The notes under the pieces were generated by a model. That model saw only the letters and a program-made list of their open reading frames with translations. It was not told where the DNA came from and did not search any database. From Tetradesmus obliquus (lineage: Eukaryota > Chlorophyta > Chlorophyceae > Sphaeropleales > Scenedesmaceae): DNA of 64,000 nt. Numbering within the stretch: the first letter of the stretch is position 1; each line of letters begins with the position of its first letter. Below, piece by piece: positions 54,101 to 64,000 of this stretch. The DNA lies in assembly GCA_030272155.1 (NCBI GenBank), contig CP126195.1, forward strand, positions 124,001 through 188,000, given 5' to 3'. Position numbers and translations under genes: made by a program.

Positions 54101-57100
54101 CCCAACGCTGCAGCTGTGCCAGCCATCAGGGGCCTGCCGCTGCCACCCAACGCGGCAGCAGCAGCAGCAGCAGCAGCAGCACACCTGCCGCCGCTGAACC
54201 TCGCAGTGCAGGTCCAGGTGCCTCCTGTGCACCCAGTGGAGCCAGGCAGCCTGCTGCCAGTGGCTCCTGTGCTGGGCCACAACGCGCCACCTCGCGCGCC
54301 AGAGCCGGTGACACCGGCTGAGGCCAGCATGACATCAGCCGCAGCACGCCTGCAGCAGCTGCAGCAGCACGAGGCCGCAGCGCTGAGCCCCAGCAACGTC
54401 ACCAACACAGACATGGCAGCAGCAGCAGAGGCAGCCACTGCGGAGACTGAGCTGACGCTGCGCGAGGTCAGCCGGCAGCTGCAGCAGCACGCAGACCTGC
54501 AGCAGGCGGCAGCGGCAGCGGCAGCAGATCAACAGCAGCTGGGAGACGTGTGCATGGCAGATGCTGATGCGGCGCAGCAGGCAGCGCTGCAGCGCGACAG
54601 CGCAGCAATGGCTGCCGCTGCGGGTGAGGTGATGGCAGCGTTTGCAGGAGCGCAGGCTGCTGCCGCTGCTGGCTTTGGCGTGCTCGCCAGCTCGCCTGCT
54701 GCTGCTGCAGCAATGCAGCAGCTGGGCCAGCTGGACCTTGCAGTGCCTGTGGCAGCAGCTTGGCTGGGCGCGCAGCAGCCAGTGGTGGCGCTGCCAGGCC
54801 AGCAGCCCGACTGCCAGGAGATGCTGATGGCAGGCAAGCTGCACGACGCAGCCAAGCAGCAGGCAGCTAAGGATGCCGCTGCAGCAGCAGCTGGTGGAGA
54901 TGCTGCAGCTGATGGCACCACCCAGCAGCAGCAGCAGCTAGGCAACAGCGGCCGCAGCACCAGCACGGCTGAGCAGAGCTCTGGAGGCGGAGGCAACCAG
55001 GCCAGCCAGCCCAACCAGCAGCAGCACCAGCAGCAGGGCAGCGGCAACGGTAGCGGCAATGGCAGCGGCAGCGGCCAGACTGCAGACCCTGCTGTGGCGG
55101 CTGTGGCAACATCTGCCGCTGCTGACAGGCCGTCTGCGCTGCTGCCGCCGCCGCCGCGCCAGCCTGGCAGCAGGTCCCCGCACAACGCCAACCCTGCGGC
55201 GCAGCAGGCGGCTGCAGCGGCAGCTGCAGCCATCGCCGACGCCAACAACGCCGCAGTCGCCATCGCAGCGGCGGCAGTGGCAGTGGCTGCGAATGCAGCC
55301 GCACATGCTGTGGCTGCCACTGGCGGCTCCGGCACTGCGCAGAGCACCGGCACGCACCTGCTGGGCTACACGCAAGGCGGCTCGGGTGGCAATGGATCTG
55401 GTGGCAGCGGCAGCAACGGCCTGCTGGGCTCAAACTTGGGCGCCAGCAATGGCGTGATCGGCAGCAACGGCATGGGCTCTGGGTCAGGTGCCATGGGCAG
55501 CGGCACAGCAGCCATGGGCAGTGGGTCAGGCGGGGCCGGCTCGGGGCCTAATGACAGCGCGAGTGAGCCCGCGCAGGGGCCCAGTGCGGCAGCAGCAGCA
55601 GTGGCGGTGGCGGCGCAGCAGCAGCTGCTGCAGGCGATGTTCCCTGCAGGCACGGCTGGCGCTGCGGCTGTGGGGCAGATGCAGGGCCAGGTGGCTGGTG
55701 CGGTGCCCTGCAGCGTGCCTCTCACTGGTGCATCAGGCACGGCAGCAGCAGTGGTAGCATCATGCGCAGAGGCAGCGGCTGCTGCTAGCGGCGAGCTGCA
55801 AGGGCTGCCTCATGGCAGTGCTGCCATGGCTCAGGCAGTGCAGCTGCAGCTGCAGCTGCAGCAGCAGCAGCAAGCTGCAGCATGCTCAGAGGCCATGGTG
55901 TCCAGCATGCTGCCGCCACCATCGCTACCTGCAGGCCATCAGCAGCAGCACCAGCAGCAGCAGCTAGGGCTGGCACTTGGGTTCGAGCAGCAGCAGCAGC
56001 TGCCCTCAGCCATGCTGCCACCTGGCATGTATCAGCAGCTCGATGCAGCAGGGCTGGGCCGCCACTCGCCAGCACCCAACGTACAGCAGCTGCTGCAGCA
56101 GCAGCAACAGCAGCACCAGGCGATGTGGCTGCAGCAGCAGCAGCTGCTGCTCGCGCAGCAGGCGTACCAGTGGCAGGCGGGCCTGAACCAGCAGGCAGCG
56201 CTGCTGCAGCATCTGCCTGCGGCTGTGGCTGTGATGGGCCTGCAGGGCCTCAACCAGTGGCAGGGGCTGCTGGGGCAGCCTGCAGGTGTGCAGTGGCAGC
56301 CGCAGCAGCAGATGCAGCAGCAGGCCGTGGCAGCAGCAGCAGCAGCCGGCAGCATCGCGGCAGCCACGCAGCACCGCCTGGCGCAGCTGCAGCAGGCGGC
56401 GGCGCAGCACCCGGAGCAAGCCGGTGTGGTGATGGCTGCGGCGCAGCCAGCTGCCATGTGTGCGGCGGCTGCAGCGGCAGCTGCAGCAGCTGCTGGCGTG
56501 CCTGTGATGGACAGTGGCGGCCTGCAGGGTGAGAACATGGTGCTGCCAGGCCTTGGTTTAAGGCTTGGCGGGTCAGGCGGTGCAGCAGGACAAACAGATG
56601 CAGCAGGCGGCGCAGCTGATGGCAGCGCGGGTGGCGCCACGGCCGGCAACGGCAGCGGAGGCACCGGCGGTGCAACTGGCGGCGCTACCGGCGGCGGCTC
56701 TGGCAACGGCAGTGGCGGCAACACCGGCGGTACGGGCCACGGCAGCGGCGGCACCGGCAGCGGCAGTGGCGGTACGGGTGCCACGCATGGCACTGGCGGT
56801 ACCGGCGGTACGAATGCAACGTACGGCACTGGCGTCATGAACGGCTCTGGTGGCGCCAGTTGGGGCCTGAAGGGCAGCAATACGGTTGGCCTGATGGGCC
56901 TAGTCAGCGGCGGCTACGGTGCTGCTGGCAGCAGCTGGGCGGCTGCCAACTACAGCGGCGCGCCTGTGTCCACGCCTGCCGTGCATTATGCAGCGCACAT
57001 GCTGCATGGCGCGGCAGGCAACGGCCAGCACGGCTACAGCAGCCACTGCGCTGAGAACACTCCAGGGCTTGGCGCCATGCCGCCGTCAGTGTCGCAGCAG

Positions 57101-58949
57101 CAGCACGTGCGGCCGCACATGCACATGCACCCGCACCTGCAGGAGCAGCACCACAAGCCGCAGAATGCAGCAGCGCAGGCTGCCGCTGCACACCAGCAGC
57201 AGCAGTTCCTGCAGCAGTGCCACTCGCTAATGCAGCACAAGCTGCAGCTGCTGCAGCACCCTGGCCACCCCGGCCAGGCTGCCGCTGCAGCAGCAGCGGC
57301 CGGTGCTGCTGCCGCTGCTGCTGCCGGCCATGCTGGCATGGGCCACATGCCGCTGTCGCCGGTGCAGCCGCTGACAGCTCAGCACGTGCAGCAGCAGGCA
57401 GTTCAGCAGGCGGCGCAGCAGCTCACATCGCAGCCTGTACTGCCAGCTCCAGCAGCAGCAGCAGCTGGCACATCGTCTGCGCACCAGAGCCTGTCTGGCC
57501 AGCCGCTGTCACTGCAGAACTTGCTGTGGCTGCAGCAGAATGCAGCCTCGGCGGTGCAGCACTACCAGTCGCTGCAGCAGCAACAGCAGCAGCACATGCG
57601 CTGGTACCCTAGCGAGGTGCAGCAGCACACACAGCAGCACTTGCACCAGACCGCACCCATTCTGGACACAGCTGCTCTCAACGCCTGGATGCCCAGCAGA
57701 CTGCCGAATGGAGCAGCAGCAGACACCCTGGCAGCAGCCGCCGCAGCTGCTGCAGCAGCGGCAGCGCATGCCAGCGCAGTAGCTGCAAATGAGGCAGATG
57801 CAGACGCTGGCGGCACCACCAACGGCAACGGCGGCGGCGGCAGCGGCGGCAGCAACTACCCCGCAGGAGCAGCGCCAGGCGGCGGCTACACCAGCGGAGG
57901 CAACATCGCCAGCAGCACATGGCTGCCCAGCAGCGCCTGCCCAGTCAGCGCGCCGCTGGCTGCCCCGCTGCTCAGCATGTCAGTGCAGCAGCAGCAGCAG
58001 CAGTTGCTGCCGGCAAGCGCGGCAATGCTGGGGCTGCAGCACCCGCCCAGCAGCCAGTGCCTGCACTCCCACCTGCCGCCAGCGCTGCCGCCAAGCTCAC
58101 TTGCAGGGATGGTGCCACCCGGCGGCGTGCCGTTCGTGCCGCCGCTGCCGCCAGGCCTGCCCAGCAACTGCCTGCCACTGCCAGCAACGGCAGCGCTGCT
58201 GCCCGGCGCAAGCCCTCTGCCGCTGCTCGGCAGCTACCTGCCCCCGCTGCCAGGCACCACGGGCGCTCCTGGCTTCTCCCTGCAAGGCACCGGCTTGGCC
58301 ACTGCCACTGCAGCGCCAGGCACCGGCGGCAGCAGCGGCGGCGGCAGCCTGCTAGGCTTTGCCGGGCTGCTGCCGCCAATGAGCAGCAGCTTTGCGGCAG
58401 CAGCAGCAGCGCCACAAATGCCGTCAGTACTCCCTGGCGGCCCAGGCAGTGGCAGCATGCTGGCTGCGGCGGCAGCGGCAGCAGCAGCAGCCGTGAATGG
58501 TGGCGGCAGCGTGCCCAGCAGCACGCCTGGCCTGGGCTACTGGCCCTCTGGGCTCAGCACTGCAGCCATGGGCCTGGCCGCGCATGACCTGCTGCCTGCT
58601 GCAGCCATGCTGCAGCACTTGATGCCCAACACGGCTTGGGCAGAGCTCGGCGCGCAGACTGCCGCCTGCTTCCATGCGGGCCTCAGCCCCGCGCTGTACT
58701 GGCAGTACGTCACGGCAGCCGCGCTGCTGGCGCAGCCGCCGAATAGTGCGGCCATGGTGGATGCGGCGCGCGCGTACCACTACTTCCAGCAGGCGCTCAA
58801 TCCAGGGCTCGTCTCAGACTGGCTGGATGAGCGCACGCCTAGCCTGGCCAGCTCAGCAGCCAGCGAGGAGTCTGCCAAGGAGAGCCCCTATGTGGAGCGG
58901 GGTGATAGAGTGAGTGAGGCAGTAGAGCCAGGCATGGAGGAGGATGACG

Positions 58950-58981
<32 letters not shown>

Positions 58982-59269
58982 GTGACGCAGCAGGCCACAG
59001 CCGCCGCAGCGGCAGCAGCACTTAAGAAGGGTGCAGCTGCAGCCGCAGGCGGCGAGGGCAGCGATCAGGCTGCTGCTGCGGGCTCGCAGAAGCAGGCAGC
59101 GCTGACGCCGGGCCACCACCGCGCGAACAAGGGCGCAGCAGGCGTGCCCGGTGCTGCAGCGGCGGCTGCTGCGGCTGCGGCCGGCGGGCGGCTGGCGGGC
59201 CGCAAGCGCCACGCAGCAGAGACGGACAGTGAGCAGGATGAGGCCAGCAGCAGGAGGAAGTACCAGTAG
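51127..59269 (+). CDS. Giant Gln/Ala/Gly-rich, probably disordered protein
   Basis: Exons: 51127-51238 and 51519-59269, phase-matched; 2,620 residues. The second exon is one 7.75-kb open frame. I recognise no catalytic domain. N-terminus: MKGDTPFDSLVKLGELEDYE then Gln/Ala. The body is polyQ, polyA and Ser/Gly/Asn blocks, with GSGNGSGGNTGGTGHG-type repeats near 56.6-56.8 kb. A short basic His-rich patch (RRHGHHHPARGRRHKP) lies near 52.57-52.62 kb. The only fold-like part is near the C-terminus (58.6-58.9 kb): WAELGAQTAACFHAGLSPAL, WQYVTAAALLAQ, AARAYHYFQQALNPGL, SDWLDERTPSLASS. It is followed by an acidic stretch, a polyQ run and a bipartite-NLS-like end (GRKRHAAETDSEQDEASSRR). Transcriptional or RNA-granule scaffold is inference from composition only. 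Confidence 0.75.
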
Positions 59270-62200
59270 CAGCAGCTGGTGGCTGCTCTGCAGGGCTGCT
59301 GTGTGCATAGCGCTGGCGTGCCTGCCCGCCCCGATTGCGATCTGTTGAGCGCTCACGCACTTGATTGTTAACAGCTACCGTGGTTTTGGCGAGACCTGTT
59401 CCGCAGGATCCGGCTCTACACTTGATCGCAGGGTACGGCTGCTGTGTTGCAGCTGTATGTGGTGTTGTTGTGATGAGCAGAGTTTGTTGGTGAGCATAGA
59501 ATGCTTCAGTGTATGGGGCTTGCCACTGTGCCTAACGATCTGGGCCGCTATAGGGTCCTGTCAGCAATCAACACGTCTGCTGGTGGTGAGTTTCGTGTTG
59601 TTGGCAGCAGCTGTCGGTGTGCATGTGTTGTCGGAGTGCCAGGGCAGGTCAAAGCGCTATGGCTGATGGCCTAATGGCCTGCAATCTGGTGCAAGGCTGG
59701 GCAATGGTCCTTTCTAGGAATGGGTTAGCAGGATGTGGCCTATGCTACACCAGTATGTTTGCAGCTGTGTTGGCAGTTCTGGCTGTCTCGTTTGTTGGTG
59801 ATTGTCGGGCTTGGTGTGTCTGCGCCAGGGCTTTCGTCTTGTTGTGTTCACGTGTGCTCTATGGTGCATCCGTTCAATTCTGTATATGCAAGAATCTTGG
59901 CTGTCGGGCGGGTTGGGGTGCAACATGAGCACGGCTTTTTCCCGCTGCTGGTGCAGGCGCTGTGTGTTGTGGCAGTTTTGCAGACTGCACAGTAGGCAGC
60001 ATCCTGTGCTGACACAGCTGTGGCCTGGTTTGGTGTTTGCTGCACACCGCAGCTACCACCATGTTGCTGATGTGCTGCGGAGCTCCTTGTGCTGCAGTAC
60101 CAGTGTGTAACACCAGTGTGTAGGGGCGCTGTTCCCAGGGTCTGTGCGTGTGTGCATGTACCCCAGTACATGGCGCTGTTGCATGCTAGTGGCTGATCTC
60201 GGCGTTATATGCATCGGCAGCTGTATCTTTCTGGCTGGTAGACTTCTAGGCATTCTCTTCTGCTTTTGGGTGGCCACTTGTTGCGCAGTAGCCAATGGAG
60301 CATGCCATGCATGCTGCCATGCACTGTGCCCCGCTGGTGTTGGCTGTTGCAGCATTGGCTTTGTTTCACTTATCTTGGTGTGTTGTCAGCCTTGTTTGGT
60401 GTGTTGGCATGCTGCTTTCCGGGCAGTGCTGTTGTCGTGTTTTGCCGCATATGTGTGCGGCCAAAACGCTGCTACCACTTCCTAGGGTGGCGAACAGCAG
60501 TACTGGGTCTGCTGGCGCGTGCATATCTCTTTCCTGCAGGGCTGGCAGGCTGGGAGTACTGATGCGGTGCATGTTGGGTGCTACGATTTGCAGCACCTGG
60601 ATGTTGGATCGCTGCACGCTAGTGTAGCAAGGTGGTTGCGCTGCGGCTCTGTTTGGTGCTGCCGCGCCATGACAAGCCGCACGCCAGCCAAGCCACGCAT
60701 GCAGCACGTGCATGCTTTCTGCAATCATCATTTTGTGCTGCTTCATGGGCGACGCTACAGGGGTTTTATGTTTCTGTCTTGCACGGGCACATCAGGCACT
60801 TTGCATTCTAGGTGCAAGCCGGGGTGTCAGGCGTGGTGAAATGTAGCTTGCAGCTGCTGGTGGTGTGGGCTGTAGCTCCAGCTAGAGCAGGCAGGGCAGC
60901 TGCAGCTGACATGTGAACGACAACTGCACAGCATGCGTGTGGCAGTGGAGTGCACAGGTAGGTAGTTGGACCACACGCTGTTGCATGTGCAGCAGCTGAG
61001 ACTTGTGTGGTGCATGTTTCGCCTGCTGTGGATGGCCAAATTGGTTGGCCTTTCATTTGCAGCAGTGCAAGTATTCATGGGCTGCTGTGTGTCGTGTGAC
61101 TTCACGCGCCTGGTGCTGCCGCACTGGCGTGATGTGAGGCACGCGCACATGCCAGCGCAGACATGCACGTTGTTCATCAGATCAGCGGCTGTGCGCTGGC
61201 CCCAAGCAGTGTGAAGGTGCAGCCAGCGGTGGCGGCCATTGTGTTGCGCCAGCTGGCTGCGTGTGGATGCGGTGTGTGCAGCAAGAGCATGTGCAGCTTC
61301 CTGCACCTGCAAGTTGGTGAGAAAGGTGGAGCTGCTGCGCAGCATGCAGCATGCGCTGCTGCAGGCTGCTGCTGTGCAGCCAGCGGCTGGTGGCAAAGGG
61401 CTTGGTGTACAGAGGTGTACACCAAGTGTGGTTGTGCTTGGTTTTTGGGCTTCGATCCGTCAGGCGTGATGCCGTCAGGCGAGTCGAGCAGTTTGGCGTT
61501 GGCAGCCCATGCAACGTAGAGCACTGTCATTGTAGCATTGCCAATCGGGAACAGCATTTCGTCAGCTGGGAGGCGTGGCAGCAGATGCTGCCGCGCCGCC
61601 CGTGTTGCGTGCGCCAGCGTGTGTCCCTGCAAGCCCCCTGCACCTGCCACCCTTGTACAGGGAGGCAACGCGCTGTGCAGGGCGTGTTGCGTCATGCAGG
61701 GAACCTGGCCACTGTGTTTTTGTCACTGAGCCTCTTGTGCTGATGCTGTTGGTGTCTCTTCGCCACTTGCCACTCCATGTGCAGGCACGCAGGCCGCACA
61801 GTAGCACAGCTGCTGTGTACGCCTGTGGTGTTTGCAAGCTCTTTCAAACGGGCTTGCATGTGTGCACTGGATCGCAATCAAAGGGCCGGCAGAGCACAGA
61901 AGATTCTGAAACCTGCTATTGTCACCTCCTCGTTTTGTGGTCCTTCGTCATCCCTCCATCAGGCGGTGTGTCAACCAACCGCCTGTTGCATCCTCCGGTG
62001 TAGCCAGCTGGAGCATTCAGAGGCAGCTGGCTGCCCACCAGCACATTCCCTTGGGTGACTGCAGTGCTTGTGAGCGTTTGCAGATGCTCTGAGTTCCGGC
62101 GTTGGGAGTTGTGGGCCCCACCTGTGCCGCCGTGGCTGCTTACGACAGTGCAAGGCGCGCGGCGTGCCGCAGGTCTTAGCAGCACTTGGCGTTAGCATCC

Positions 62201-63488
62201 CGTTGCAATCTTGTCGGAGGCGTATGCTTGCTTGCATGGCCCCAGAGTTGGATGTGAGATCGCCCTCCATCTAGGGCGCACTGGGCAGGCTGACTGTTAC
62301 AAACGTGTTACAAACGTGTCATTGACAGTCACTGAGCTCTGCTGGGCCAGTGTGATGCTGTGTGTGCGGCCGCACAGGCTGCATGGCAGGGCCAGCAGGG
62401 CGCCTGCTGCGCATGAGGGGAGTCAGTGCTGACGGCACGGTGTGCACAGAGCGAGCAGTTGTGATTTTGCCTCCACACAACACATGCGCCAGCGGCGCAC
62501 AGCCCGCATATGCTGGGCGGTGCTTGCTACTGGCCCTGCAGAGTGTGTGCGGCTTGCCAGGGGCGCTGCGTGTGTGCCTCGCATGACACGTACAGCAGCG
62601 CGAGCGCAGCAGCGGGGTGCATGCATGTTGTGTGCGTCATCGTGAGAGGTGGCTCATAGCAATAGAACACTTGGAGGAAGATTCTGATTCAACATGTTTG
62701 GTTTTGGGACTGAGCGCTGCCGCGCGTGTGTTGGCGCATTCTCTGTGTGAATGTGCCTGTGCGGCATGCTGTGCAGGCAGCTGTTATGTGCATGACTTGT
62801 GGGGTCTGCCTGCTGGCACAGACAGGCCGACTCAGCATCCGCATCGGATGTGGATGCCAGCACACAAGGACGAAATGGACGTTGTGGGATCTGTTGCATG
62901 GGCTCTTAGACTGATGTCTTGGCCTGCATTGTAATAAGGTGACTAAGCCGTCGGCATCAGTTACAGCAAACCCTAGCAGAAGCTCCCTGGCATGCAGATC
63001 ATCTGCAAGGTTCGTCTGTTTTGGGCAGGGCATGCAGTTGTGGCATCCCACTGAAGCGCTGTTAAATTCACCAACCAACAAGAAGTTGATCAAACGATCA
63101 GAGTAAGCGCTGATGCATGCCAGCTATGGGGAGCAGGGCTGCTTGAATGGCAGCTGGTCAACAGCCTAGTGCACGGCTCAAAAGAACGGAATCAGCAGTC
63201 GTTATTGCGAACCGACTGCAGGAATGATATTCACATTCAGTGCAACTTCAGTACATACCACAAACGTCTCTCAACACAACGTTTCGCAATGTCACTTTTG
63301 CACACGTGCGCAAGTGTGGAGTGAGCACAGACAAATCAGCTGGTGCCGAGCGTCTCAAGCGTACTCCCACCAACATGTTTGCTTCTTTGGAAAGTTGACT
63401 AGTAAAGGAAGTGCTGTCAGCTGTTCTCAGAGCACCGACCGGGTGAGCGCGCTTGACAGCCAGCTGGGTGTGGCGTGCTGGGCCAGCC
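59270..63488. other. T/G-rich gene-free stretch, probable very long 3' UTR, then SFC1 promoter
   Basis: No exon structure is convincing over about 4.2 kb. Until about 62.93 kb the + strand is strongly T/G-rich with TGTTG/GTGTG/GCTG words, like other post-stop regions here. The change to balanced composition coincides with TGTAA at 62930-62934; an earlier TGTAA is at 60106. The last 550 bases are likely promoter and 5' UTR of the carrier gene. The frames at 60827-61396 and 61177-61695 (-) show no motif. Confidence 0.5.
62930..62934 (+). terminator. Candidate distal TGTAA poly(A) signal of the giant gene
   Basis: TGTAA at the edge of the T/G-rich stretch, 3.66 kb after the stop. Confidence 0.28.
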
Positions 63489-64000
63489 ATGGCCAAACCA
63501 ACTCCGCAAACGGGGCTAGGAGGCGGAGATGTTGCTTTTCATCACAATGAGGATGTTTCCAAGAAGGTCATCCTGGTCAGCCCGTTCGTGAAAGGGTTTG
63601 CAGGTGAGCTGCTGCTGCTGCTGCTGTTGCTGTTGCTGTCAACGTATAAGAGTTCAAGTCCTTTGCACTGGTAAAGCATCTGCCAGCCCCCATTGACGTT
63701 ACACAAGTGCTTTTCGCAACAGGCTAATGCTCAGCTGAGCAGCTAGCTGGCTGCTGTCTTACGCTTGGTGCTCTGCCCACTGGCAGCTGCCCAGCAGTTC
63801 AACGGAATGGTCCTGCTACCCCACATGATGCTACAACCCTTGCCAGCTACATGCAATGTATATATGGTTGTTATGCTGCATACGGAACGCCTCTCCTGCT
63901 GCTGCTGCCGCTGCTGCTGTTGCTTGCCCGCAGGCTCCATGGGTGGCACCATTGAGGCCTGCTGCCTGCAGCCCATCGACGTCATCAAGACGCGCCTGCA
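63489..64000 (+). CDS. SFC1: Mitochondrial succinate/fumarate-type carrier (mSFC1-like), 5' part
   Basis: Mitochondrial carrier family protein of the inner membrane, probably exchanging succinate and fumarate. Exon 1 is 63489-63603 and exon 2 starts at 63934 and runs off the window; phase matches (one base carried over). Seen: a soluble N-terminus (MAKPTPQTGLGGGDVAFHHN), then SPFVKGFAGSMGGTIEACCL and the first carrier signature PIDVIKTRLQ (P-x-D/E-x-x-K/R). GSxGGxxEACCLQPIDVIKT is the pattern I associate with plant mSFC1. Intron 1 ends in CTG/CCG repeats before CCCGCAG. Only about 60 of roughly 300 residues are visible, so the substrate is by family resemblance. Confidence 0.8.

Noticed and set aside
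52033-56880. Several 150-460-codon minus-strand open frames antisense to the giant gene
   Set aside because: Leu/Cys/Ala-rich shadows of Gln/Ala repeats without any motif.
63640-63665. GAGTTCAAGTCC resembling a tRNA B box
   Set aside because: No A box, acceptor stem or cloverleaf can be drawn around it, and it lies in the intron of the carrier gene.

Overview
This is a nuclear window from a green alga. Chlorophyta is likely, and a CAG/CTG-rich chlorophycean such as a Sphaeropleales/Scenedesmus relative is my best guess. The evidence is intron-dense genes with GT-AG junctions, plant-type proteins (SPO11-2, an mSFC1-like carrier, a plant-style KH protein), a probable plastid starch/glucan enzyme, and candidate TGTAA poly(A) signals. 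Exon structures were worked out by hand from splice consensus plus exact reading-frame phase. Every multi-exon gene listed closes to a stop with matching phases, except the last gene, which runs off the window.

Layout: 1-1764 gene-free. 1765-4883 (+) BUD23 18S rRNA methyltransferase with a very long C-terminal extension. 6201-11202 (+) equilibrative nucleoside transporter-like protein. 15531-22933 (-) single-KH RNA-binding protein with a huge Gly/Ala-rich tail. 22934-24797 divergent spacer holding three weak small-gene candidates. 24798-28330 (+) SPO11-2. 29282-31535 (-) secreted beta/gamma-crystallin-like plus CAP/PR-1 fusion. 32839-37090 (+) cyclophilin with a myristoylation-type N-terminus. 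37888-45850 (+) GH13 branching-enzyme-like protein in 15 exons. 47398-48188 (+) PDRG1-like prefoldin. 51127-59269 (+) a 2,620-residue low-complexity protein, almost all in one exon. 63489-64000 (+) first two exons of a mitochondrial succinate/fumarate-type carrier, cut by the window edge. The genes are unrelated housekeeping and accessory functions, not an operon-like set.

The most unusual feature is architectural. In three genes (nucleoside transporter, cyclophilin, branching enzyme) short segments spanning an exon-intron junction have been tandemly duplicated, so introns carry decaying copies ('echoes') of the neighbouring exon end, often with the splice site still attached. I count about 15 such events. 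Some give in-frame alternative acceptors (three copies of a 72-bp unit in the transporter) or a complete in-frame cassette-like exon (41125-41181). Cyclophilin exon 7 start is present five times. A second pattern is that acceptor sites are repeatedly preceded by (CTG)n tracts on the sense strand, while coding exons carry (CAG)n. A third is that gene-free stretches downstream of stops are T/G-rich on the sense strand and flip at convergent gene boundaries beside TGTAA motifs, which suggests very long 3' UTRs.
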